From Homarus americanus (taxonomy: Eukaryota; Arthropoda; Malacostraca; Decapoda; Nephropidae), in contig NW_024756914.1 in NCBI RefSeq assembly GCF_018991925.1, positions 9,820,870 through 9,884,869 on the forward strand: a stretch of DNA of 64,000 nucleotides, read 5' to 3'. The notes under the pieces are model-generated. The model was not told the DNA's origin, did not search any database, and was given only the letters and a program-made list of their open reading frames with translations. Each line of letters opens with the position of its first letter. Position 1 is the stretch's first letter. Shown here in pieces: positions 45,668 through 55,710 of this stretch. The position numbers and the translations under genes were made by a program.

Positions 45668-46000
45668 CACAATGAAAACGTGGATAAGATAAATCTTGAT
45701 AAAATCACACGGGAAAATGGAAACAACGGAGTACCTTAGCTTTCGTCTTTATTCAAGACATCTTCAGAGGCAACTGGATTACATGGACAGAGAGAGGCTT
45801 AAATATACAGGGTGACCTAAAAACATGAGGTCAGGTCATAATGATGACATCCACTAATCCCCACACCAACACAACGGTAGAGGAGCTTAAGAGAAGGGTG
45901 GTGACGTGACTAGACAGGTCAGGTCAGAAAAAAGGGACCCACAAAATAACTGTCATACATCAAGATCAAAGGTTTTCAAAGCATTTTTAACCTTGGGCCA
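45668..46000 (-). repeat. Penelope terminal repeat, downstream copy
   Basis: Read on the minus strand it holds TTTAAGCCTCTCTCTGTCC, the hammerhead-like CTGAAGATGTCTTG, and TTTTATCAAG near its end. It is a near-exact inverted copy of 46699-47024. It follows the stop of the GIY-YIG frame by about 130 bp. Confidence 0.9.
45735..45767 (-). ncRNA. Hammerhead-like ribozyme motif (minus copy)
   Basis: Minus strand: CTGAAGA fits the CUGANGA box, then GTCTT-gaat-a-AAGAC forms a 5-bp stem II, followed by GAAA. An extra U sits before stem II and stem III is weak. Penelope-like elements are known to carry hammerhead ribozymes in their terminal repeats. Self-cleavage here is not demonstrated. Confidence 0.4.
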
Positions 46001-46131
46001 CTGACAAATAAATTTATGTAACATATTATCAGTTTTAAACTGACCATCACTAAGGTTTATTGATTTTAATTCCTTAATCAAACTAGCTTCAACCAGAAGT
46101 CTTTCTGTGACACAAGATGATTTGAATACTT

Positions 46132-46680
46132 CTAAGCTTTTTTCCCAAGCAATGGGTGATTATTATTCCTAACATGAACGAACAAGGCACTGCTTTCAGA
46201 TGCAGTTCTGATATTATACTTATGTTGTTTGATTCTGAGCTGCAGTGTTTTTCCTGTCTGACCTACATAATTACAATTACATTTGCTACATGGAATACAA
46301 TAAACACTTCCATTTACATTCAAACTTGGGCTATTCCTTATTAACATATTGGTAATGGTTGAGTCATACTTGAAAACAACATTAATATTTAGAAGCTTGA
46401 GGGACCGAACTAAAGGGACAAATTCATCACGATAGGGCAGAGTCAAAATATTCTTAAGTGTAGGAACTTGTCTGGTTACAGAGGAATGAAAGGATTTTTT
46501 AGCCCTTTTAAAGCAACGATCAACAAACACAGAAGGGTACCCAAGTTTCTGTGCAATAGAACGAATGTGTTTAAATTCATCGTCAATAAATTCAGAGTCA
46601 CAAATACGCAGACATCTTAGGAACATAGCAGAAAAAACTGACATTTTGGTAGACTCAAGGTGATTCGATAAAAAGTGAAT
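46132..46680 (-). pseudogene. Penelope RT C-terminus and GIY-YIG endonuclease
   Basis: The frame 46644-46132 plus a short upstream extension. It begins with the post-RT segment (FLRCLRICDSEFIDDEF, SIAQKLGYPSVFVDRCFKRA). The endonuclease follows: VYCIPCSKCNCNYVGQTGKT, where the CxxC preceding the GIY-YIG-like YVGQTGKT is diagnostic of Penelope-like elements, then LQLRIKQHKYN with the conserved Arg and His, and HVRNNNHP. The domain cuts target DNA for insertion. The frame is open, but it is separated from RT by an inverted terminal repeat, so a complete protein cannot be made. Confidence 0.88.
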
Positions 46681-46698
46681 GAAACTGTCTACCTGTGT

Positions 46699-47024
46699 GG
46701 CCCAAGGTTAAAAATGCTTTGAAAACCTTTGATCTAGATGTATGATAGTTATTTTGTGGGTCCCATATTTTTGACCTGACCTGACTAGTCACGTCACCCC
46801 CCTTCTCTTAAGCTCCTCTACGTGTGTGTTGGTGTAGGGATTAGTGGATGACATCATTATGACCTGACCTCATGTTTTTAAGGTCACCCTGTATATTTAA
46901 GCCTCTCTCTGTCCATGTAATCCAGTTGCCTCTGAAGATGTCTTGAATAAAGACGAAAGCTAAGGTGCTCCGTTGTTTCCTTTTTCCGTGTGATTTTATC
47001 AAGATTTATCTCAGCCACGTTTTA
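46699..47024 (+). repeat. Inverted Penelope terminal repeat inside the element
   Basis: Plus-oriented copy of the terminal repeat (complement of 45668-46000). It occupies the place where the RT catalytic core and thumb should be. With 45668-46000 it could form a 325-bp hairpin stem with a loop of about 700 bp. Confidence 0.9.
46932..46964 (+). ncRNA. Hammerhead-like ribozyme motif (plus copy)
   Basis: CTGAAGA, stem II GTCTT/AAGAC, GAAA at 46955-46958, then gctaaggt. Same layout as the copy at 45735. The AATAAA inside stem-loop II could also act as a polyadenylation-like signal. Confidence 0.4.
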
Positions 47025-48338
47025 AAACACATTGTCAGTTACGCATAACTCTATCAATTTCAGGAAAGTATCGTGTTCAATAGTTAAATCTAGCAGTTGT
47101 AATTTATCTTTAAGAAATGAAAGTAAGTCTTTCACAGGTACTCTAGTGAACAGTGAATTTACATCAAAACTTATTAATTCGCAAGGTTCGTTGTGTTTCT
47201 TGAGTTTATCAATTAAATCACTGCTATTGCGTATATGTGAATTAGATATTTGGCCTGTAAGAGGGGATATCATCTTTACCAGCCACTTGGATAATTTGTA
47301 AGTAACAGAACCCACAGAACTCACGATAGGACGTAATGGATTATTAAGCTTGTGTGTTTTGATCAATCCATACATATAAGGTAAAGTGGGATTGATTTGA
47401 GAGAGCTGTTTAATGAGATCGGGGTTCTTTTTCAATAACATCTTCATTTTGGAATTAGATAACTTATTAATATTTTCCAGGGGATCTTTCGTAAGCTTAC
47501 AATACGTGCTTTCATCACTAAGTAATGAATTCATCTTATCATTGTAGTCACTTTTATCCAAGATAACAATAGCATTAGACTTATCAGCCTTGGTAATATG
47601 GATATTCTTATTTCTTTTCAAGTTTATCAAGGCTGTTTCAAATCTTTTTGGAATGTTTGAAGCAAATTTCTTATTTAAAACACTATGTATACAACCTTTA
47701 GCTATGGAAATATCTTCATTTGTAACATCAGACGACTTCTTCTTTTCCAGGTTGATTAAACCTTTAGCAATAGTAAGCGGATTAACGCACCGTTGAGTAA
47801 TAGAAAACTTCCTACCAAAACCAAGAACAAGTTTCTCATTTGTCTGTAGATCATAAGATGATAAGTTTATGAACAAATTTGGATCACTCAATATGGTCCA
47901 GTAACTCTCGTCAAACAGAGCATTTAATTTGGCATTTAACCTTCTTTTTTGGGCTTTGTCAGTTTCACTAAGAAGTTGATATACAAAATCACGAATGGTG
48001 TGCCACTTATCAACACAAACACTGTTTTGCATAAGTATTTTACACTGAGCACTGTGCTTGAAGGCTGATTTCACACTATCACTTGAACTCTTGATAAGGG
48101 AATCTAGCAACACCTTATCCAACTCAGAGAATGCTTGATTGTCCAGATTTCTTAGTCTACTTGGAAGACAGGACTTGGGAACAATTTTATCATCTCTGCA
48201 ATCTTTCAAAAACTTCAACTTGTTTTTGAGACTATGAGCCTTCAGCAAACTCTTCTTGTAGTTGCGGTAGATGGGGCGAAGATGAGGATGTTGTTGACAG
48301 ATTAAGGACACAGCATAAGAGAGACGTGTAAGTTCCAT
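47022..48338 (-). pseudogene. Penelope RT, N-terminal part
   Basis: Long open frame (438 codons). After an N-terminal domain (MELTRLSYAVSLICQ, FLKDCRDDKIVPKSCLPSRL) the RT fingers show the Penelope forms: HITKADKSNAIVILDKSDY, PYMYGLIKTHKLNNPLRPIV, and SFDVNSLFTRVPV with the first catalytic Asp. It ends ELCVTDNVF at the border with the inverted terminal repeat. The YxDD box, thumb and link to the endonuclease are missing. The intact frame suggests a fairly recent copy. Confidence 0.88.
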
Positions 48339-48340
48339 AT

Positions 48341-48534
48341 TTCATGTAAATCCACAATTTGTGTTGGTGTGGGGATTAGTGGATGTCATCATTATGACCT
48401 GACCATGTTTTTAGGTCACCCTGTATATTTAAGCCTCTCTCTGTCCATGTAATCCAGTTGCCTATGAAGATGTCTTGAATAAAGACGAAAGCTAAGGTAC
48501 TCCGTTGTTTCCATTTTCCCGTGTGATTTTATCA

Positions 48535-48535
<1 letters not shown>
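48341..48535 (+). repeat. Penelope terminal repeat, upstream inverted copy
   Basis: About 20 bp of the distal end in minus orientation (ATTTCATGTAAATCCACAA), then the repeat in plus orientation from TGTGTTGGTGTGGGG to TTTTATCAAG. The hammerhead box is damaged here (ATGAAGA for CTGAAGA). It abuts the (TA)n tract. Confidence 0.85.

Positions 48536-48609
<74 letters not shown>
48536..48609. repeat. (TA)n tract
   Basis: About 37 TA dinucleotides directly after the Penelope terminal repeat. A short (AAT)n run follows at 48618-48640. Confidence 0.98.
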
Positions 48610-48610
<1 letters not shown>

Positions 48611-49149
48611 CTGTAATATTAATAATAATAATAATAATAATTAACGGTTTATTTTATAAAGAGCTTACAGCCAGAAGGTTGAAAATATACAGTTACATAT
48701 TTGGGGAATGTGGGTTACTTAATTAAATAATAATATACAAGTAACATAAGTGACACAAATAAGACATATAATAACTAGATGGGGAAAAGCTCAAACTACA
48801 GTTCATTTCAACATAGTGACAGTGCAAGGAGTAGTGTTTACTGGGAGGAATAAACTGATTTATTACAAGTTATTGATAATTTACAATGGTTGACTGGGCT
48901 GTTTTATAGCTTATCAGTTCGGTAAGTAACGCATGGGCTGGATGCGGCCAGGTGTCGAACAGCAATTCTCGGACTAGGGGATCTCAGGTGGTAGTAGGAG
49001 CCGTGTCGATGGTAGAAGCTTTCTACCAAATTTGCAGATGAGGTCGTGGTGATGGTCAGTGAGATTTAAAGGGTCAGTGTGTTGAGCACTTTGATATGTG
49101 GAGTAGGAAGGAGAGAATAATCTTGCATGCCCTCTTCTTTTTGCACTTT
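48610..49149. other. AT-rich spacer, possibly LINE 3' UTR
   Basis: No coding signature. It lies downstream (minus sense) of the LINE RT that ends near 49170, so part of it may be that element's 3' UTR. Confidence 0.4.
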
Positions 49150-50290
49150 TTTTTTCAGGTGTTTACTGCCAGGCATTTAGGAGTGAAGACCAGGTGGGGA
49201 GGCATAGGTGAGCTTGGGAAGTATAGAAATGTTGTGTGGAACACTTGAGGAGCTCAGGTGCAGGAACTCCCAGGACTTGAGTTTGGCGAAGGAGGTGGAG
49301 ATGGGAAAACTGGAGGATTTGATAATTTCACTGACGTAGGTTTCCAATTTAGTTTGTTGTCTGCAGACGCCGAGGAGCTTCGCGGGAATTCCACAACCTG
49401 GGAGTGTGTTCGACCCAGAGTAATGGAAGGAGGTGGGACAATGTCGAGGAGAGGTTGATGCATAACCATGGTCTTGGCGGTTGATGGCAGGGCGGTTGTT
49501 GGTGGCCCAGTTTTTGGGAGACACTTCAATAACCGAAGGGCTGTACAGTTGGGGAGCAGAATTGTTGACGCTGATCCCAATGGTGGAGTCGCCGACATAT
49601 TTCCAGCGCAGCAGGGGTTTTCTTAGGGCATCATTGTTGAGCATAAGAAGCAGAGTGGTCCTATCTGGTGCTCTTTGGGGGGATTACAGGTGAGTGACTG
49701 AGCGGGGTGGAGACAGCCCTCGGAAGCGTACAGCTTTATGTCGGTCACGAGGAAGTCTGTGTTGGCGGTATAAGATTCTCCGAAGCTCGAGGCCAATAGC
49801 TTTGTTGATGATTATATTGTGGTCGACTAGGTCGAACGCTTTAGAAATCACGAAGGCGACAGCTAGACGTTTTTTCGTTTCTCGGAGATGGCGGTATATG
49901 TAATCGAGAAAGGATAAGCATTAGAAAGTGAGTGGTGGAGGAAGTTTTCATGTTGCCAAATTGCTGAGGGTCTAACACTCCTGCAATATCAGCATAAGCC
50001 CAGTCGAACACAAACTTTCTACAGATTAGGGCTGGGTATTGGGTGATTGCAATAGGTCAGAAGCTGATTTATGATTGTGGGCTGCTGACTTGGGCACTGG
50101 TGATACATAAGAGGTCTTCCAGTCAGCTGGGCATCTGGCTTGACTGGAGAAGCATTGATGATGGACATAGGCTTTAGTAAGCCCGGGAGAACTCCTTGAA
50201 GAGTTTCATTGGTAAGTCAATGGGTGGTAGAGCGCTTAATTTTAGTTTGTCCAGGTTTTTGCTACTCAAATTTTTCTACTAAGTCAGTGG
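49150..50290 (-). pseudogene. Non-LTR retrotransposon RT (CR1/Jockey-like group)
   Basis: Minus strand, read across frames. Near 50060-49960: RPIAI-like PIAITQYPALICRKFVFDW and DPQQFGN. Near 49860-49830: AVAFVISKAFDLVDHN (catalytic Asp replaced: FVISKAFD where FxDFxKAFD is expected). Then 49644-49177 with RWKYVGDSTIGISV, a YVDD box changed to YVGD, PAKLLGV, and the thumb segment ILPKLTYASP. Two catalytic-site changes and several frameshifts show inactivity. The distinctive RWKYVDD-type motif marks a family different from the other LINEs in the window. Confidence 0.75.
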
Positions 50291-51480
50291 AGGGGGGCTG
50301 GTAGGGGTTAGGAGAGGGCTGTGGCCGGGTCGGGGAGCCGCCTGGCATATAGTAGCTAAATGGTTATTTGTTTGCTCAGCTGCTACCAACATTAGTGAGA
50401 TGGCTATGGAGGGGTGTGTCTTATTGTTTAGTCCATCGAGTTCTTGCTTACCATACCATTGACTGATGTTGGTCTGCTTCAGGTGTTGTAATTTGCTGGG
50501 TAGTGGGACTTTTGCGCGATCATGGATGACCCGGGTTAAGTAAGGACCTGTAGCGATGTAATGGCTGAGATGAAAGGCTCTGTCTCTGTTGCATAAGTCT
50601 TTTTGATCCCAGGTGTGATCCAGGAAAGTCAGCTGGGTGAGATCTGACTGACTTCTCGGGAAGAAGTGGTGGTGAGCTCGTGGTGGTGTTGGTATAATTT
50701 ATCCATTTGGTTTCCACGTCATCCACGGCACTTTCAGTCCAGGGATGGTGAACTATCCACTGGCCTAAGAGGCGCACTGCAGAGTCAGTAATCGCCTGTA
50801 GGCGGATGTAGGGTCTTGTACTTCTGAGTGGGAGTGGCACAGACCAGAGCACTGGATAAGTGTGCTACACCCGAGAGGCATTGCTGAGGTGGTTGGTACT
50901 GGGTCCGGGCTAAGTCAGTTAAGATATGTCAAGGGTATTTTGACCGCAGTGGGGGAAGGTCACAACTTGTGAGTAGTGATAGCTGGTCCTGGATATCAGT
51001 GGTGTCAATTTCATTTAAAAATCCCCACATAATATTAATCTCTGGCACATGGGTACCTAACTCTGAGGTGGTCTGAGGTGGTGATGAGATGATTGACAAG
51101 AGTGTCTCTGGTGGGTGAGCGAGGCGTGATGGTATGCCACACAGATTATGATGGAAGCAGGTTATGCTGGTGGGCCCGTAGTACGAAGACGCACCCATAA
51201 TGCTTCCACATCTGCTGACTTGAACATCCAGGCGTGACGGGCGAGGTCATCTTGGATGAAGAGGCAACGCTCCGCCTATGTGAACGAAGGTGATGAAAGA
51301 GCGATATCCTCAATATGACACGCCAGGTACAATTTGCCAAGCCTCATATGGCAACGACGTCAGCGCGCTGACCTGATCAGAAGCTGCTGGCCCATCGAAC
51401 TTGTTAGGGGCTAGGAAGTGACGCGGATAGCAGTAAAGACGGGAGATCATACCATATCCGTGGAACTTCAGTGGTGGGTG
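50291..51480 (-). pseudogene. Same LINE: endonuclease and linker remnant
   Basis: Upstream of the RT on the minus strand. 51198-50929 contains PEINIMWGFLNEIDTTDIQD, which corresponds to an endonuclease DFNEIDxxDI block whose DF has mutated, then LLTSCDLPPL. Further upstream KFHGYGMISRLYCYPRHF can be read near 51460-51400. The linker (50852-50520) is Ser/Arg-rich and frameshifted. The 5' end is not clear. Confidence 0.6.
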
Positions 51481-52191
51481 GCGTGGTTTGTCAGGGGTGG
51501 GCTTTCTCCCGTTTCCTAGTGTGGAGGTTACGGCTCTAATGGGCTTATGTATGACGGGTTTTGTCTACGAAGCATGCTGGGCCAGGAATATGTTCAGTGA
51601 CTTGGAGTCGTACCGCGACAACACTGCCATCAGGATAACCGCTCCCACGCTTTTAGATGGCACAGAGTGCGCCGAGGTGATTGGTGGCCATCTGTTGAAA
51701 TCTGTTGTGGGCGACGGAAGTGTTTTTGTCACTGACGCACTTTTGAGGCCACTGACACTGGTAGACATCTGTTAATATTTGCCGCCGTGAAAGACCGTGG
51801 GTTTTGTCCCCGGTGCTTGGGGGTCGGCCGACACAGTTATCAATGTATATATGTAAATTCACGGTGGTTCTGTCACTGGCACTTTAAAGGTGACCGATAA
51901 AGTGCTCTACTGTCTGACTTTCCCTTTGGGGGTGCACTATCGAAAGCACTGTATGATAATCACTTATTGCACTGATGACTTGAATGCTTTGCCGAGAATG
52001 TTCCTTGGGCGCACTATAGGAACACTGTTCGTGAATCAATCGCTCATCATCACTAGAATGTTTTGCTGAATAGATCCCGTGCAGTAAGGCTGGTAGGCGC
52101 TAGTATAGCAGGGGGAGGGCAGGGCCAACAGACCCGGCCTGGCTGCTAAAACCGAGCGCCGGGGCACGCCTTGTTTCACTGACGTTGACAA
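51481..52191. other. Possible LINE 5' region, unassigned
   Basis: Overlapping open frames on both strands (for example 51488-51775 plus, 51565-51768 minus) without recognisable domains. It may be the 5' UTR or ORF1 of the LINE to the left. Confidence 0.35.
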
Positions 52192-52281
52192 GTATGTATG
52201 TATGTATGTACATATATGGATGTATATATATGGGGTGTATATATATGTATATATAAATATATATATATAAATATATATATT
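52192..52281. repeat. (TATG)n and (TA)n simple repeats
   Basis: TATG tetranucleotides grading into TA-rich sequence. Confidence 0.9.
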
Positions 52282-52772
52282 ATAGAATTCTTAAGCATAA
52301 CGCGATAGTCGTGTTCTTGTGAAACATCGGGTTATAGAAATTCGTAATAGAAACAACAGGGCTTATGGAGAAAATAGGGTTAGGTGCAGGGCCATTCCAA
52401 ATCGAAAAAATTTCAGAGTTAGCCTAATAACACAAAGGATAGCACAGTCTAAATAAATGTTACATCTACATCTAATAATGAAATCATACAGGCAATGTTA
52501 CACTTTACCTTGAAAAAATATGAATATAACTTGATGGGGATAAGGGTGATACAGGCTGAGGAGTCATGAAACATCAAGCTTTTCTTCAAGTGTTATAGCC
52601 TTTTCGCCGATCACCAATGAAATGCGATCGCCCAGAGTGCTTCCAGAGATATTCTTCTTTCCATAGTCATAAAAATTGGAGAAACAGTAATCAGAATCTT
52701 TCACTGAGGACACTTAAAGCTTTCCACACGTGTTTCAAACAAAGTGTGGAGTAAACAGAACAGCTGAAGTCT
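52282..52772. other. No gene recognised
   Basis: AT-rich DNA without repeat or coding signature that I can name. Confidence 0.5.
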
Positions 52773-53204
52773 AAAAACGCTATGTATTTTGTTTTTCTCT
52801 TTATTTAAAATTTACATTTTACATATACTCGTAAGCAGGTATACTGTATACAGTACATGAATATTACATAAATTATTTCTAAAAATTCTTCACAAACAAA
52901 ACACATAAATCAATTGAACATGATGTCGAACGGGAACTGTAAACACTGCATAACCCTCACATCTTCAAGCCACAATGTACAGTACACTTTAAACGCTACT
53001 TATTTTGTTTTTTTCTCTTATTTAAAAATTTTACACTTACATATACTGTACAGGTATTTCTTCACAAACAAACATATAACCAATTCGAACAGTGATATTT
53101 AACGTGAACTGTAAACATTGAGCCAAGCCACAACACTGTACAGTACACTTTAACACTTTAAACGCTACGTATTTAGTTTTTTCTTTTATTTAAATTTTAA
53201 AATA
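52773..53204. repeat. AT-rich tandem of about 170-217 bp
   Basis: Blocks starting AAACGCTA(T/C)GTATTTTG occur at 52773, 52990 and 53159. Each contains a TTATTTAAA stretch and a segment near CACAAACAAAACACATAAAT. A related piece recurs at 54575-54655 (ACACATAAATCAATTGAACA). Confidence 0.75.
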
Positions 53205-53228
53205 TGTATATATATATATATATATATT

Positions 53229-53295
<67 letters not shown>
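53205..53295. repeat. (TA)n tract
   Basis: About 90 bp of TA with one TTTAAA interruption, directly beside the second Penelope-derived copy. Confidence 0.98.
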
Positions 53296-53298
<3 letters not shown>

Positions 53299-53658
53299 AA
53301 TCACAATGAAAACGTGGATAAGATAAATCTTGATAAAATCACGGGAAAATGGAAACAACGGAATACCTTAGCTTTCGTCTTTATTCAAGACATCTTCAGA
53401 TGTATGATAGTTATTTTGTTGGGTCCTTTTTCTGACCTGACTTGGTTTGTCCGTCACCCTTCTCTTAAACTCTCTCGTGTGTGTTGGTGTGGGGATTAGT
53501 GGATGTCATCATTTTGACCTGACCTCATGTTTTTAGGTCACCCTGTATATTTAAGCCTCTCTCTGTCCATGTAATCCAGTTGCCTCTGAAGATGTCTTGA
53601 ATAAAGACGAAAGCTAAGGTACTCCGTTGTTTCCATTTTCCCGTGTGATTTTATCAAG
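53296..53658. mobile_element. Penelope terminal-repeat hairpin (non-coding copy)
   Basis: The left arm (53300-53400) is minus-oriented and the right arm (53401-53658) plus-oriented. The left arm is complementary to 53585-53658, giving a hairpin with a spacer of about 184 bp. There is no RT or endonuclease. Both sides are TA tracts (53205-53295 and 53659-53679). Hammerhead-like boxes occur in both orientations (53367-53399 minus, 53586-53618 plus). The arm switch lies exactly at the CTGAAG box. Confidence 0.85.
53586..53618 (+). ncRNA. Hammerhead-like ribozyme motif in the hairpin copy
   Basis: CTGAAGA, GTCTT/AAGAC stem II, GAAA at 53609-53612. Identical core to the copies at 45735 and 46932, and inverted in the same element at 53373-53399. 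Confidence 0.4.
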
Positions 53659-53862
53659 ATATATATATATATATATATACAGTATTACCCCGCCTAACGC
53701 GGTTTCACTTAACGCGTTTTATCATATACGCGGTGCCTCGCCAGAGCTGAACTTTCACTTCACACGGATTTTTTCCACATATACGCGGTGAGTGTCCGGC
53801 TCGAGACGAGACGCTATTTTTAGATTTGCCCCACCCGCCACCCTGTCTGACTGCCTGTTTTA

Positions 53863-54130
53863 GCTCATAAAATTCATACAAATTACCCGGCCAGAATATA
53901 ATTTACATTGCTGGAATTCTTATAATTTGGTGATCATTTTGAATATAAACATCCTATATTTTGCATTAGACATACAAATTTTAGATAAAAATTTTTCTCA
54001 GAGTAACTATGTTATCTTTTGTGCAAAATATGTGACATTTATATTCAAAATATTCCTGGTCTTACAAGGAATCCAGCAATGTCAATTATATTATCCTAAC
54101 TTTAGTTTGAGGTATTATTTATTAAAATTT
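53863..54130 (+). repeat. AT-rich module, copy A
   Basis: Starts TTAGCTCATAAAATTCATAC and ends near TTTAGTTTGAGGTATTATTT. Followed by a G-rich stretch at 54155-54195. Confidence 0.85.
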
Positions 54131-54254
54131 AGTGGTTTTCCCACACATCTCCTTGGGACGGTTGGTGGGGGGTGGGGGGGAGGGAGGGACCGACCGACCA
54201 TCTGTTACCCAGTGAAGAATTATTATTTTTTTTTATTAACTGAAGATATTTGTT

Positions 54255-54380
54255 TTAGCTCATAAAATTCATACAAATTACCCGGTCTGAATATAATTTA
54301 CATTGCTGGAATTCTTATAATTTGATGATCATTTTGAATATAAACATCATATATTTTGCATTAGACATACAAATTTTAGT
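54255..54380 (+). repeat. AT-rich module, copy B (truncated)
   Basis: First half of the module only, 392 bp after copy A. Confidence 0.85.
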
Positions 54381-55036
54381 ATAAAATAATTAGTGGTAGG
54401 ACCTGTGAGTGGTTTACCATGTTTCCATCACCACTCTTGACATGCTAAACCGCAATATTTAAGAGGTAAGAATTTTCAATATGGTGCTTAAGACGACCCC
54501 CTAACTTTGGGCTAATTTCTTTATGGTTCAAATTCCTTCTTATAGGCCGAGATATACGGTAAATTATTTCTGCAATTGTTCACAAGCAAAACACATAAAT
54601 CAATTGAACATGTGATGTCGAACGTGAACTGTAAACACGGCATAACCCCGTGGCAAGCCACAACAACCGTTCGAGTGGAATCGCGTCAGAACAAACGCGT
54701 TCGCGTTTTACAAATATTGTTCCTCTATTCGTCAGTCGCATTAGAGCCAATTCGCATTGTCAAAACACGAGTACCTGGCGCTCCTCTCGGAGCAGCCAGG
54801 ACAACTGTTATGTTGGCCCATACCAAATCCCTCCCTTGAACCCTCCTCCCCTCCGGAATATCAACATATTCTCGCCAGAAGTTACTATTTCATTTAGGAA
54901 AGGAATGGAACCAGTGTTAAACAGAGGTGAACAGTGGTGAACAGTGCTTAAGTCAGTGAGAACAACTCAACAGTAACAGTAGTACCCAAGTTAACCTTCA
55001 CATAGTGAGGTCCCAGGTACCCAGTGATAACGGCCC
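54381..55036. other. No gene recognised
   Basis: Includes the repeat fragment at 54575-54655 and unique sequence leading to the 45-bp array. Confidence 0.45.
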
Positions 55037-55645
55037 GTGAGACCCAACAACCAGCGATGTGTTAATCCGTCTACGATAGGAAGGCCTGGAACCACACCTC
55101 ACTCATATAACACCATCTGTGAGGGAATTACTACACCACGTGAGGCCCCTCATAACACCATATGTGAAGGAGTTACTACACCACGTGAGGCCCCTCATAA
55201 CACCATCTGTGAGGGAATTACTACACCACGTGAGGCCCCTCATAACACCATCTGTGAGGGAATTACTACACCACGTGAAGCCCCTCATAACACCATCTGT
55301 GAGGGAATTATTACACCACATGAGGCCCCTCATAACACCATCTGTGAGGGAATTACTACACCACGTGAGGCCCCTCATAACACAATCTGTGAGGGAATTA
55401 CTACACCGCATGAGGCCCCTCATAACACCATCTGTGAGGGAATTACTACACCACGTGAGGCCCCTCCTAACACCATCTGGGAGGGAGTTACTACACTACG
55501 TTTTTGCTGTTCAACACCGACATTAATCTGTATGTTCCTTTACCTTTCTCTAATGAAGGCTTTTGTTAAACCACCAATGTATGTAATAAGTCATTTATGT
55601 CCAATGTATATTTTCAGCCTTCGGGCTGCAGAACTTTTTCAATAA
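55037..55645 (+). CDS. Open frame with 15-residue repeats (uncertain gene)
   Basis: A 202-codon plus frame. After a short head (MRPNNQRCVNPSTIGRPGTT) it contains about nine copies of the 15-residue unit HNTICEGITTPREAP, encoded by a 45-bp tandem. A non-repeat tail (FCCSTPTLICMFLYLSLMKA...) ends in LRAAELFQ, with AATAAA overlapping the stop region. The 45-bp unit keeps frame by its length alone and is open in other frames too, so coding is not proven. The tail resembles a 3' end, with a polyadenylation signal 17-20 bases after GGGCTGC. Confidence 0.25.
   Translation: MRPNNQRCVNPSTIGRPGTTPHSYNTICEGITTPREAPHNTICEGVTTPREAPHNTICEGITTPREAPHNTICEGITTPREAPHNTICEGIITPHEAPHNTICEGITTPREAPHNTICEGITTPHEAPHNTICEGITTPREAPPNTIWEGVTTLRFCCSTPTLICMFLYLSLMKAFVKPPMYVISHLCPMYIFSLRAAELFQ
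55105..55500. repeat. 45-bp tandem repeat, about 9 copies
   Basis: Unit AATTACTACACCACGTGAGG followed by CCCCTCATAACACCATCTGTGAGGG-type sequence. Copies are nearly identical. Each has a CACGTG palindrome, as in the 26-bp array at 727. Confidence 0.95.
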
Positions 55646-55710
55646 ACCGTCGATTATTTATTATTATTTTATTATTAACTTCCTTTACTATACTGTACTA
55701 TACTATACTA

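Larger units (their letters stand above)
45644..48535 (-). mobile_element. Penelope-like retroelement locus, rearranged
   Basis: Minus-strand RT N-terminal part (48338-47022) and GIY-YIG endonuclease part (46680-46132) of a Penelope-like element, with three terminal-repeat blocks: one downstream in sense (45668-46000), one between the coding parts in inverted orientation (46699-47024), and one upstream, inverted (48341-48535). The RT catalytic core and thumb are missing. The locus is bounded by TA-dinucleotide tracts on both sides (45643-45656 and 48536-48609). Confidence 0.85.

Noticed and set aside
46156..46344. Hydrophobic plus-strand frame near the Penelope element
   Set aside because: Antisense shadow of the well-supported GIY-YIG frame.
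51488..51775. 95-codon plus-strand frame (SGVGFLPFPSVEVTALMG...) as a host gene
   Set aside because: It is antisense to what is probably the 5' part of a LINE, overlaps minus frames of similar length, and shows no known domain or splice sites.
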